DNA of 10,998 bases, taken from the NCBI GenBank assembly GCA_005239585.1, contig SBBU01000117.1, positions 1 to 10,998 of the forward strand, written 5' to 3'. The stretch comes from Planctomycetaceae bacterium (GTDB lineage Bacteria > Planctomycetota > MHYJ01 > SBBU01). Positions 1 through 6,951 of this stretch are shown here, one piece after another; the first letter of the stretch is position 1; each line of letters starts with the position of its first letter. The notes beneath the pieces were generated by a model. The model did no database searches and was not told the DNA's origin. It saw only the letters and a list, made by a program, of their open reading frames with translations. The translations under genes were made by a program, and so were the position numbers.

Positions 1-2
1 GT

Positions 3-128
3 GCCTTTCGGAAGCCCTTCTTGGCTTCCCGAGGTGTACCTGCTGTTTGTGAAACTGGGTGGTTCAACGAATTTGAAGAACAAGTTGAGGAATTTCTGCA
101 ACTTGAACATTTGAGTTTTAACTTTTGA
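3..128 (+). CDS. C-terminal tail of an upstream gene (partial, unrecognised)
   Basis: The frame beginning at base 3 is open from the window edge to a TGA at 126-128 and gives about 41 residues. The end of the peptide is acidic and helical-looking (EFEEQVEEFLQLEH), which is protein-like. It stops 22 nt before the aminotransferase start, so it could be the last part of the preceding gene in the same transcription unit. Frame 1 is also open to a TGA at 112-114, so the choice of frame is uncertain. I do not recognise the family; given the neighbour, a surface-polysaccharide gene is possible, but that is only context. Confidence 0.35.
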   Translation, partial: AFRKPFLASRGVPAVCETGWFNEFEEQVEEFLQLEHLSFNF

Positions 129-138
129 GATAATTTAG

Positions 139-144
139 TATCAT
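139..144 (+). promoter_or_regulatory. possible -10 box immediately before the aminotransferase gene
   Basis: TATCAT (5 of 6 matches to TATAAT) lies 6 nt upstream of the ATG at 151. No good -35 hexamer sits 16-18 nt further upstream; TTGAGT at 111-116 is 22 nt away. If used, transcription would start at or next to the ATG. It is reported because the same geometry recurs at guaB, rsmI and the HemQ-like gene. Confidence 0.3.
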
Positions 145-150
145 AGCTGC

Positions 151-1185
151 ATGCCTATTACATTCAAGAAAAAATCAACCATCACCATTCCTCACTCAAA
201 GCCAACATTTGGCAAAGAGGAGACCATGGCAATACAGAAATTACTTGAAAGCGGCCAACTAGGGATAAACTCACAAGTTGAACTTTTCGAGGCCGAGTTT
301 GCCCGTTTCATTGGCGTTCAATATGCTGTCGCTGTCAACTCTGGATCTGCCGCACTGCACATGGCATTAAAATTATTAAATGCCGGACCGTCAGTTCGAG
401 TCGTAATCCCATCTTATTCATGTGCTGCCCTAATGAACGCAGTCCTCTATACAGGTGCAACTCCTCTACTAGCGGATGCAGACAGACAGACATGTAATCC
501 GTGCGATCTGCCCGAGGCAGACATTTACGTAATACCACACATGTTTGGGCTCCCCGCAACCCTGCCAAAAAGAGGATTGGTCGTTGAAGACTGTGCGGGA
601 TCAGTTGGTGCAAAACTCAATGGAAAGATGTGCGGGAGCCTGGGTGACGTGTCGGTTTTCTCGTTCTACGACACAAAAATGATCTCAACGGGCCAAGGTG
701 GAATGATAGCCACAAACAACCCAAAGATAGCTGAAAAGGCCAGAGATCTAGTCGAATATGACAAGCGCAAGGTTTACGAGATAAGATACAATTATAGGAT
801 GAGTGCGCTAAATGCCACAGTTGGCAGGGTTCAGCTTAAAAAACTCCCCGATTTTATAAGAAAAAGGGCAAAACTTGCCGAAATCTATTATAGAAAACTG
901 GATGGGCTGCCAATCCAGCTGCCGATTAGAAAAAGCAATGTTTTTTACAGATTTGCCGTTAAAACCGGGGGGGCAGATAGATTTATAAAGTACCTGAATA
1001 AAAATGGTGTCGATTGCAAAAGACCTGTATTCCAGCCGCTACACAGATATTTCGATGAGCTTGACCGCTCAAAATTCAAAGGCGCAGAAGAACTCTACAA
1101 GAAACTTGTATCGTTACCTATTTACCCTTTGCTAAGAGAAGAAGATGCTGAGAAAATTGCTGATATTATCAGGAATTATTACTAG
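151..1185 (+). CDS. DegT/DnrJ/EryC1/StrS family PLP-dependent sugar aminotransferase
   Basis: This is predicted to be a cytosolic enzyme that transfers an amino group, usually from glutamate, to a nucleotide-linked keto-sugar. Such amino sugars feed O-antigen, capsule or glycoprotein glycans. Visible signatures, in order, are the cofactor phosphate-binding stretch AVNSGSAALH (residues 61-70), the acidic VVEDCAGSVGA (144-154; D147 should contact the PLP ring nitrogen), and the Schiff-base lysine K176 in SFYDTKMISTGQGG. The family-typical NYRMSALNATVGRVQL follows at about 214-229. At 344 residues it is slightly shorter than the usual 360-400, but all core motifs are present. The start at 151 has no clear Shine-Dalgarno sequence. 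The 3' end overlaps the next gene by 41 nt in another frame, which suggests co-transcription. The sugar substrate cannot be read from the sequence. Confidence 0.93.
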   Translation: MPITFKKKSTITIPHSKPTFGKEETMAIQKLLESGQLGINSQVELFEAEFARFIGVQYAVAVNSGSAALHMALKLLNAGPSVRVVIPSYSCAALMNAVLYTGATPLLADADRQTCNPCDLPEADIYVIPHMFGLPATLPKRGLVVEDCAGSVGAKLNGKMCGSLGDVSVFSFYDTKMISTGQGGMIATNNPKIAEKARDLVEYDKRKVYEIRYNYRMSALNATVGRVQLKKLPDFIRKRAKLAEIYYRKLDGLPIQLPIRKSNVFYRFAVKTGGADRFIKYLNKNGVDCKRPVFQPLHRYFDELDRSKFKGAEELYKKLVSLPIYPLLREEDAEKIADIIRNYY

Positions 1186-2569
1186 TGCCATTCTAGGCAG
1201 CTCGCTTGCGAATGGTACACCAATGACAACGGCGGTAATGCAACCCCTTCCCGTGTTTGCTCTTAGCGATAGCGCTAATCCAGTCTCCTTCACAGTCTAT
1301 CAAGACAAACAGGATCGGGTCAGAATTAGACTCCTCTACGGCGAACCTCAGGACGGACTCGTAGTCAAGGTCGAAAAAGACGGCATCACATTAAAACTCG
1401 ACTATGTGAACGGACCTATCAAGTTTCTCTGGGCTGAAATTTTCCCCGAAGATGTAGAATTCATCAAGTACAAATATCTCAAAGAAATCGTCAAGGATCC
1501 TCCAAAAGAATATACCATCCCGGCTCTCAAGTTAACCACAAATGATGGAAAGGTATATGAAGGCCTTGAACTAAAAGAGGCCCCTCCCACAGAAGTATGG
1601 ATTAAAAATGTTCAGGGAAAATTCGTCATCGAGAAAACTAACATTAAATTAAAAGAAGCGATTCGAATGGAACTTCACAAGGTCTATACTGAAGAGGAAA
1701 TCTACACCCTGATACTTGGAAAGCTTGATCCAACGACGCCAGCCGATTTTGAAAAATTGGCCCATGAGTTTGTACGGGCAAAATTCCCGGACAAGGCAAT
1801 CCCACTCTTCAAGATCGCTGAAGTGCTCAGAAATCCGCAGTATCCAGAAAATGCACTCTACCGTGACCTGATAAACCTGCGCAATAACCTCGACGACATA
1901 AACCTAAAGACAATGATCCACAGGATTCAGGAACAGGCCCTATGGTCAGAGTATGATAGAGCCATCGAATTAATCGATCAGGTCGAAAGAAATCTAATAA
2001 ACAAACAAGATAAAAAACTACTTGACGAAATCAAAAGAATAAGAGGTCAACTCTATACATTAAGACAAATTTCTAAAGAAGAACAAATCATCAATGAATG
2101 GTACAGGACCATGGAAGCCCTAGTCAGAACAAAAGCAGCAGACTTTAAATCCTCATTTAAGGAAGCTAAGAGCTATACCGAAATGACCCTGAAGAAGGAG
2201 ATAATAGCGCTGATTGCGGAAAAATTCAGATTGAATAAAGAGGACAAGTCTATTGAGTTGATCTGGGAGGCAAGAGCAACTGATATATCTTTGAAACATT
2301 CATATGATGAAACCTCATGGCTAATCGAATCCCCTATGATAGGAGACCCAGATGATTTCTGGTTCAAGTCTCCTCCAGACATACGATACAAATTCATTAA
2401 AGGACTATTCATTGAACGTAATATGAAAGATGTCAGCAACGATCACAAAAACTGTTCAACGTGCGGCGGAGCAGGCAAAATTGAGCGGGAAAAATTCAAC
2501 TTTCCCACATCAGATCGCTGCCCCTCATGTTCCGGATTAAGACAGTTTCGCATCTTGATTTACAAGTAA
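1145..2569 (+). CDS. exported protein of unknown function with C-terminal zinc-ribbon-like CxxC pair
   Basis: I do not recognise a named family. Residues 1-22 look like a cleavable signal peptide: a basic LRK, a hydrophobic core, and a plausible cleavage after S-L-A (20-22). This supports the start at 1145 even though it lies 41 nt inside the preceding gene. After it come strand-rich segments (about 45-180, including DGLVVKVEKDGITLKL and DGKVYEGLEL, like small beta-barrel repeats). A long charged helical region follows (about 185-400, partly TPR- or coiled-coil-like). The last 38 residues carry CSTCGGAGKI (C437, C440) and CPSCSG (C459, C462), spaced like the DnaJ-type CxxCxG zinc ribbon. The protein probably acts outside the cytoplasm, perhaps as a scaffold or envelope protein. 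A TAA at 2567-2569 ends it, 118 nt before the radical SAM gene. Confidence 0.85.
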   Translation: MLRKLLILSGIITSAILGSSLANGTPMTTAVMQPLPVFALSDSANPVSFTVYQDKQDRVRIRLLYGEPQDGLVVKVEKDGITLKLDYVNGPIKFLWAEIFPEDVEFIKYKYLKEIVKDPPKEYTIPALKLTTNDGKVYEGLELKEAPPTEVWIKNVQGKFVIEKTNIKLKEAIRMELHKVYTEEEIYTLILGKLDPTTPADFEKLAHEFVRAKFPDKAIPLFKIAEVLRNPQYPENALYRDLINLRNNLDDINLKTMIHRIQEQALWSEYDRAIELIDQVERNLINKQDKKLLDEIKRIRGQLYTLRQISKEEQIINEWYRTMEALVRTKAADFKSSFKEAKSYTEMTLKKEIIALIAEKFRLNKEDKSIELIWEARATDISLKHSYDETSWLIESPMIGDPDDFWFKSPPDIRYKFIKGLFIERNMKDVSNDHKNCSTCGGAGKIEREKFNFPTSDRCPSCSGLRQFRILIYK

Positions 2570-2581
2570 ACAACAGTTCAT

Positions 2582-2609
2582 TTGACTTCACTTGGAATTG
2601 GTTTATAAT
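2582..2609 (+). promoter_or_regulatory. sigma-70-type promoter upstream of the radical SAM gene
   Basis: TTGACT (2582-2587) and a perfect TATAAT (2604-2609) are separated by 16 nt. This is the best promoter match in the window. Transcription would start near 2616-2617, about 70 nt before the radical SAM start and directly at a GTG (2617) that opens a short reading frame ending at 2682. The promoter indicates that the radical SAM gene is transcribed independently of the two genes before it. Confidence 0.65.
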
Positions 2610-2687
2610 ACGTCTTGTGAACGCAGAAAAACATGGAAGATGGAGCCCCACGGCTAAATCAGTTTACCATAGATTTATTTAAATTGA

Positions 2688-3806
2688 GTGATGCCGGACA
2701 TTCCATCAGGAACACTCGTTAAAAATCACGCAGTAGTAGACTCGGTGCTACACGACCTTTGGGCTGTTGCCTATAAGAAATGTATCCCTCTTACTGTCTC
2801 CTTTGAGATTACCCTGCGCTGCAATATCAAATGCGCACACTGCTATAATTTTGACCGTGATATCCCGTACCCTCGTACAAGCCAAGATAATGAATTAACA
2901 CCGCAGGAAATATTGGACATTATTGATCAACTAAGAGAGGCCGGCTGCCTCTACCTTTCATTTACAGGCGGTGAGGCATTGGTTCACCCTGAAATATTCA
3001 CATTTGTCAAACATGCTGTTGATAAAAAAATGGTAACAATACTGAGAAGCAATGGGACGCTACTTTTAACAGAGAATGTCCGTAGATTAGTCGATGCAGG
3101 AGCAACTCAAGTTGAAATCAGCCTGCATGGGGCATGCGCAAAGACACACGATGATTTTGTAGGTATCGTTGGTTCATTTGACAGGGCAGTCGCCGGGGCA
3201 AGGTTGGCAAAAGAAATGGGGTTAATGGTCAAGTTTGCGTTTAATTTGATGAAGACCAATACAGATGAGATCGAAGACATGATAAAACTGTCACACGATC
3301 TCGGTGTCAACTACACAATAGATCCACATATAACAGCACGTTACGATGGCACACGCTCCTCACTCGATTTAAGAGTAGACAGAGAAAAGCTGTATCAACT
3401 TTATACCGGGCCCTTGGCCAGCATGATCCCTGAACCAGACTGCAACCCTAACCGTTCTGTGCAATGCTCGTGTGCACGCGCGGTTTGTGGAATATCAGCT
3501 AATGGTGATGTTTATCCCTGCATTGCAGCCCCAATCAAATGTGGGAATCTGCGTGAAAAATCCTTCAAAGAGATCTGGCAAAATTCAGAGGAATTGAACC
3601 GAATTCGAGGACTCGTGCTCGATGACTTTAAAGTCTGCAAGCCCTGCCCTGACCGCGCCTTTTGCAGGCGAAGCTCAGGCGTTGTCTATGTCAACACCGG
3701 CAATTACACAGGCCCCGAGGAATGGATCTGCATGGAGGCAAATCTGCTCCACAAAATTCACGATGAGATCAAGCTCCCCGCAGCAAAGCACGAGGCATCC
3801 TTGTAG
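2688..3806 (+). CDS. radical SAM protein with C-terminal SPASM domain
   Basis: The protein is predicted to bind a [4Fe-4S] cluster that cleaves S-adenosylmethionine to start radical chemistry. The cluster motif CNIKCAHC is at residues 45-52 (C45, C49, C52), followed by the SAM-contacting FTGGEA (92-97). The C-terminal part has the SPASM pattern: C267 and C278 in CGISANGDVYPC, GNLREKSFKEIW, then CKPCPDRAFC (C317, C320, C326) and a later C348, giving ligands for auxiliary clusters. SPASM enzymes often modify peptides (for example PqqE and AlbA), but some act on other substrates such as haem precursors, so the substrate here is unknown. The start is GTG 2688 or the adjacent ATG 2691. An in-frame TGA at 2685-2687 rules out anything earlier, and no strong ribosome-binding site is visible. 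No recognisable PqqD-like partner is adjacent. Confidence 0.93.
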   Translation: MMPDIPSGTLVKNHAVVDSVLHDLWAVAYKKCIPLTVSFEITLRCNIKCAHCYNFDRDIPYPRTSQDNELTPQEILDIIDQLREAGCLYLSFTGGEALVHPEIFTFVKHAVDKKMVTILRSNGTLLLTENVRRLVDAGATQVEISLHGACAKTHDDFVGIVGSFDRAVAGARLAKEMGLMVKFAFNLMKTNTDEIEDMIKLSHDLGVNYTIDPHITARYDGTRSSLDLRVDREKLYQLYTGPLASMIPEPDCNPNRSVQCSCARAVCGISANGDVYPCIAAPIKCGNLREKSFKEIWQNSEELNRIRGLVLDDFKVCKPCPDRAFCRRSSGVVYVNTGNYTGPEEWICMEANLLHKIHDEIKLPAAKHEASL

Positions 3807-3915
3807 GACCGATTCTAAAGCGGGTTACTCGGCTAGGAGAGAACCTCTGTTATATCGTCATGTTGCAAATACCCTTGATGATCTTAGAGGGATCCGTTTT
3901 AGGAAAATTGTTGCT

Positions 3916-4037
3916 GGGCGCCGCCCTCTGGGCGAGCTTCGCCCTTATGGGGCGAGGATGAATGGCGAGGCGAACTTCGGCGAATGAAGCACCGTCGTGC
4001 CCAGATACCGCACAGCTTGCTGCGCGGAGCTTCATTC
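3916..4037. repeat. GC-rich palindromic intergenic element between the radical SAM gene and guaB
   Basis: This stretch is visibly richer in GC than its surroundings and full of inverted repeats. GGGCGA (3930-3935) pairs with TCGCCC (3939-3944). GAATGAAGC (3982-3990) is repeated inverted as GCTTCATTC (4029-4037), with CCG on the inner side of both arms. Inside, CCGCACAGC (4008-4016) faces GCTGCGCGG (4019-4027). On the minus strand that stem has a G-U pair instead of an A-C mismatch, so it folds better in the guaB transcript. The outer arm includes the guaB stop codon. No T-run follows, so it is not a classic intrinsic terminator. It could be a dispersed REP-like repeat or an mRNA 3' end stabiliser. 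The remaining 3807-3915 shows nothing convincing. Confidence 0.5.
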
Positions 4038-5495
4038 AGATTCAGGTTCAGTTGTCCTGATAGAGTAATTTGGGGCCTCTTTTGTGATTATAACGTCATG
4101 TGGGTGGCTTTCGCGAAGGGCTGAAGTAGAGATTCTAATGAACCTTGCCTTGGTGTGGAATTCCTTGATGTTGCGGGAGCCGCAGTAGCCCATACCAGAA
4201 CGAAGACCTCCCACCAAATTGAACACAACATCACGCACATTGCCCTTCATAGGGACAATGCCCTCGATTCCTTCCGGCACCACCTTGCCCTTCTTGTCAA
4301 ATCCATAACGGTCTCGAACGGCAGCAGAGAGCGCTCCAAGCGAACCCATACCTCGATATGATTTATATGTCCTGCCCTGAAAGATTAACTGCTCACCGGG
4401 ACTCTCCTGCGTGCCTGCCAGCAAATTTCCGATCATGACACAACTAGCCCCTGCGCCAATTGCCTTGCAAATATCACCAGAATTTCTTATACCGCCATCT
4501 GCTATTACTGGTACGCCGGTCTTGGCCGCCTCTGCTGATGTCTCAAGTATCGCAGAAAGCTGGGGCACTCCGACACCCGCAACAATTCGTGTGGTGCAAA
4601 TCGAGCCGGGGCCTATTCCAACTTTTAACGCATCAGCACCCGCCTTGATCAAGTCCCTTGCAGCCTCTCGTGTGGCAATGTTGCCTGCAACAACCTCGAT
4701 AGAAAATTTTTTCTTTATTGCCTTGAGTGTTTCGATCACATTCCTGGAATGACCATGGGCTGTATCCAACACTAGTACATTCACGCCAGCCTTTATGAGC
4801 GCCTGTACCCGATCAAGATCAGAGATTCCCACCGCAGCTCCCACCATCAGGCTGCCATTTTTATCGTTAAGGGAATTGGGATTTTGCTCCTGCTTTAGGA
4901 TGTCCTTCATTGTTATCAAGCCGCGCAAACGGAGATCATCATCTACAATAAGGAGTTTTTCTATCTTGTTTTCGCTGAGTGTTCTTTTTGCCTCTGGAAG
5001 CGTTACACCAACCTTGGCGGTAACAAGTTTTCTAGTCATCACATCTTGGATCTTTAGACCATCTTCTTCCTGCACCCTAAGATCACGGGAAGTTAAAATT
5101 CCCACAAGCTTCTTGTCATTCACCACAGGTATGCCTGAAATGCCGTTCTCCTTCATTGTTGCACGGGCTTTTCCGATCGTGTCTGTGGGTTTAAGTGTAA
5201 TCGGATTAGTAACTATGTTCGCCTCGAATCTTTTAACCTTTGAAACCTCTCTAGCCTGTTCTTCGGTGGTCATGTTGCGGTGAATGATCCCGATCCCACC
5301 TTCCTGTGCTATAGCAATAGCAAGGGATGCACCTGTTACTGTATCCATCGCGGCCGAAACGACGGGCATGTTGAGACCTATGCTTCTTGTAAACTGGCTT
5401 TTTATATCGATTTCGGATGGGATCTTATCAGACATGGCAGGAAGGAGCAGGACATCATCGAATGTGAATCCTTCAGCCACGATCTTGGGATGCAT
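4032..5495 (-). CDS. guaB: inosine-5'-monophosphate dehydrogenase
   Basis: GuaB oxidises IMP to XMP with NAD+, the committed cytosolic step toward guanine nucleotides. The sequence is full length (487 residues). [10 protein letters not shown] is near the N-terminus (11-20). Two CBS domains span roughly residues 92-205, inserted in the barrel, where ATP or GTP usually regulates the enzyme. DTAHGHS (244-250) follows. The active-site loop GPGSICTTR carries the catalytic cysteine C300, [11 protein letters not shown] (331-341) binds the IMP phosphate, and the flap holds the R396-Y397 pair. The C-terminus [13 protein letters not shown] (466-478) is standard, and the extra TTEPESE tail is encoded next to the palindromic element. 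[14 protein letters not shown] matches the usual family N-terminus, so the start is firm. The gene diverges from rsmI and converges on the radical SAM gene. Confidence 0.98.
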   Translation of the reverse strand: MHPKIVAEGFTFDDVLLLPAMSDKIPSEIDIKSQFTRSIGLNMPVVSAAMDTVTGASLAIAIAQEGGIGIIHRNMTTEEQAREVSKVKRFEANIVTNPITLKPTDTIGKARATMKENGISGIPVVNDKKLVGILTSRDLRVQEEDGLKIQDVMTRKLVTAKVGVTLPEAKRTLSENKIEKLLIVDDDLRLRGLITMKDILKQEQNPNSLNDKNGSLMVGAAVGISDLDRVQALIKAGVNVLVLDTAHGHSRNVIETLKAIKKKFSIEVVAGNIATREAARDLIKAGADALKVGIGPGSICTTRIVAGVGVPQLSAILETSAEAAKTGVPVIADGGIRNSGDICKAIGAGASCVMIGNLLAGTQESPGEQLIFQGRTYKSYRGMGSLGALSAAVRDRYGFDKKGKVVPEGIEGIVPMKGNVRDVVFNLVGGLRSGMGYCGSRNIKEFHTKARFIRISTSALRESHPHDVIITKEAPNYSIRTTEPESE

Positions 5496-5501
5496 TCGGG
5501 G

Positions 5502-5530
5502 ACTTTACCACCTGTTATTGTGAAAGTCAA
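5502..5530 (-). promoter_or_regulatory. guaB promoter, positioned for a leaderless transcript
   Basis: On the minus strand TTGACT (5530-5525) and TAAAGT (5507-5502) are separated by 17 nt. Only 6 nt (5501-5496) lie between the -10 box and the guaB ATG, so the expected transcription start falls on the start codon. An AGGTGG (5513-5508) upstream of the -10 box would be a weak and distant ribosome-binding site only if transcription began further upstream. Confidence 0.55.
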
Positions 5531-5546
5531 GTGAGGTATTTATAAT
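5518..5546 (+). promoter_or_regulatory. rsmI promoter, interlocked with the guaB promoter
   Basis: TTGTGA (5518-5523, 4 of 6 matches to TTGACA) and a perfect TATAAT (5541-5546) are separated by 17 nt. The -35 box sits one base from the divergent guaB -35 box, so polymerase could not easily occupy both at once. The TATAAT overlaps the ATG at 5545 and ends 7 nt before the ATG at 5554, which would make rsmI leaderless from 5554. Alternatively GAGG at 5533-5536 is a ribosome-binding site for 5545 on a longer transcript. Confidence 0.5.
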
Positions 5547-6228
5547 GCTCCAAATGCTCTATATAGTAGCCACTCCCATAGGAAATCTTGATGACATTAC
5601 ATTGCGAGCCCTCCAAGTCCTTAGATCAGCAGATTTAGTCCTAGCCGAAGATACAAGGACTGCTCGTAAGATAGGGATTAGACATGGCTTTGAAATGAGG
5701 CTTGTCTCATTCACTGAACACAGCTTTCAAAAGAAAGCAGAATGGATAATCGGACTCTTGAAAGAGGGAAAAAATCTGGCCCTTGTAAGTGAGTCAGGAA
5801 CCCCGACAATTTCAGATCCGGGTGCAAGGCTGGTATCAGAGTGCCAAATTCAGGGGATAAAGGTAATTCCCATCCCGGGTCCTTCAGCCGTTATCGCCGC
5901 GGCCTCGGTCAGCGGACTCGCAACAGATTCATTCTACTTTGAAGGCTTTTTGCCGCGCAAAAAAAATCAACGAGTGAAGGTTCTGAATCTGCTGAAAAGA
6001 GAGGCAAAAACACTCATATTCTTCGAGTCACCATATAGAGTGCAAGAAAGTCTAAAGGATATGCTGGATGTTTTCGGAGAAAGAAAGATAACCATATGCA
6101 GAGAAATGACAAAGGTTTATGAGGAAGTAATCTCTTCTGCTCTTGAAAACATACTCGGAAAATTTACGGGAAAGATCCCAAAAGGTGAATTCACAATCGT
6201 TGTAGAGGGATCAAAAGAAAATAGCTAA
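5545..6228 (+). CDS. rsmI: 16S rRNA (cytidine-1402 2'-O)-methyltransferase
   Basis: RsmI methylates the ribose of C1402 in the decoding centre of 16S rRNA, using SAM, and tunes initiation and decoding fidelity. Family motifs are all present: VATPIGNLDDITLRAL (8-23), LAEDTRTARK (33-42), SESGTPTISDPGARLV (82-97), PIPGPSAVIAA (109-119), YFEGFLPRKK (131-140), FFESPYRV (159-166) and CREMTKVYEE (185-194). It has 227 residues and lacks the C-terminal extension seen in longer homologues such as the E. coli enzyme, which is common in other phyla. The start is either 5545, with GAGG 8 nt upstream, or the second Met at 5554, which gives the canonical MLYIVATPIGNL. The gene heads a co-directional run with the HemQ-like and O-antigen ligase genes, although a promoter-like sequence follows it. 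Confidence 0.96.
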   Translation: MLQMLYIVATPIGNLDDITLRALQVLRSADLVLAEDTRTARKIGIRHGFEMRLVSFTEHSFQKKAEWIIGLLKEGKNLALVSESGTPTISDPGARLVSECQIQGIKVIPIPGPSAVIAAASVSGLATDSFYFEGFLPRKKNQRVKVLNLLKREAKTLIFFESPYRVQESLKDMLDVFGERKITICREMTKVYEEVISSALENILGKFTGKIPKGEFTIVVEGSKENS

Positions 6229-6233
6229 CGGTA

Positions 6234-6262
6234 TTGACTAGATAACTTTTCTCTGATACTGT
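6234..6262 (+). promoter_or_regulatory. possible promoter directly before the HemQ-like gene
   Basis: TTGACT (6234-6239), a 17-nt spacer and TACTGT (6257-6262) are preceded by TG in the extended -10 arrangement (TGA-TACTGT). The -10 box itself is weak (3 of 6 matches). It ends 8 nt before the ATG at 6271, and there is no GGAGG-like ribosome-binding site in between, so the transcript would start at or beside the start codon. Confidence 0.4.
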
Positions 6263-6270
6263 AAGAAGCC

Positions 6271-6951
6271 ATGGATGAAAAGAAGCACAAATATGTAAAC
6301 TTTATGTTCTTCAAATTGGACCCGGCCTGCAGGCGCTTGGCTAATCCTGAACGCACTGCAATGGTTAACAGCTTCATTGACAAGTTTCATTCGATAAAAA
6401 GCAGGGTTGATTTGCGCCCCTATCTCGTCTCAGGTTTACGAAGCGACTGCGATTTCATGCTCTGGTACATCGGCAAAGATCTGAATGAATGTCAATCACT
6501 CTTAGGCGAGATCTATGCAACCCACTTGGGCAAATATCTGACTCTTGCCTACTCTTATGTAGGTGTTACAAAACCGACGCCCTATTTTAAGATGGAGCGG
6601 CCACAGAATTTTGAGCACGGCCCCTCAGACAAAAAGTACATTTTTGTTTATCCCTTCACCAAGACCCACGAATGGTACCAGATGCCATTTGAAGAGAGGC
6701 AGAAGATGATGGGTGAGCACCGAGGAGTATCGCTCAAGTTTGACATGATTCTCACGAATACAATGTATACTTTTGGCCTGTCTGACTATGATTTTCTGCT
6801 TGCCTTTGAATGCGACGAGCCAAGGGATTTTTCTGATCTTGTCCAGGCGCTCCGCGAGACCAAGGCAAGGGTTTACACCAAAGATGATACCCCGCTCTTC
6901 CCGTGCGCAAACAAAAACATTGAGGAAATTCTCACATCGCTGGGGCTTTGA
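6271..6951 (+). CDS. hemQ: chlorite dismutase family protein, probably HemQ (coproheme decarboxylase)
   Basis: HemQ removes two propionate carboxylates from iron-coproporphyrin III, using peroxide, to give protohaem in the coproporphyrin-dependent pathway. The 226-residue protein shows the family layout. An N-terminal ferredoxin-like half runs about 6-100, with FMLWYIGKDL and YSYVGVTKPTPY. The second half holds KYIFVYPFTKTHEWYQMPFEER (122-143), MMGEHRGVS with the likely proximal haem ligand H150, and TFGLSDYDFLLAFECDEPRDFSDLV (167-191). Y127 and K131 in YPFTK have the spacing of the reactive tyrosine and propionate-binding lysine described for HemQ (Y145/K149 in the Geobacillus protein). A true chlorite dismutase is less likely because that motif is HemQ-like. 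No other haem gene is in view. Its stop overlaps the next gene's start. Confidence 0.85.
   Translation: MDEKKHKYVNFMFFKLDPACRRLANPERTAMVNSFIDKFHSIKSRVDLRPYLVSGLRSDCDFMLWYIGKDLNECQSLLGEIYATHLGKYLTLAYSYVGVTKPTPYFKMERPQNFEHGPSDKKYIFVYPFTKTHEWYQMPFEERQKMMGEHRGVSLKFDMILTNTMYTFGLSDYDFLLAFECDEPRDFSDLVQALRETKARVYTKDDTPLFPCANKNIEEILTSLGL

Noticed and set aside
10..29. Hairpin GGAAGCC, CTTCTT, GGCTTCC at the window start
   Set aside because: It lies within the open frame of the upstream gene fragment and has no T-run, so it is most likely incidental.
3860..3961. 33-codon plus-strand frame with a hydrophobic stretch (LLLGAALWASFALMG), a possible small membrane protein
   Set aside because: It lies largely inside the GC-rich palindromic element, which itself would generate Gly/Ala/Leu codons, and the nearest AGGAG is about 20 nt from the ATG. 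There is no independent support for translation.
3622..3987. 121-codon open frame overlapping the 3' end of the radical SAM gene
   Set aside because: Most of it is a shadow of the SPASM coding sequence in another frame; the real frame there carries the conserved cysteines.
4034..4050. Three near-tandem TTCAG(A/G) units at the guaB C-terminal end
   Set aside because: They are very short and simply encode the acidic PESE tail; not evidence of a functional repeat.
4411..5283. Long plus-strand open frames opposite guaB (about 4411-4752 and 4795-5283)
   Set aside because: They are antisense shadows of a full-length, motif-complete GuaB.
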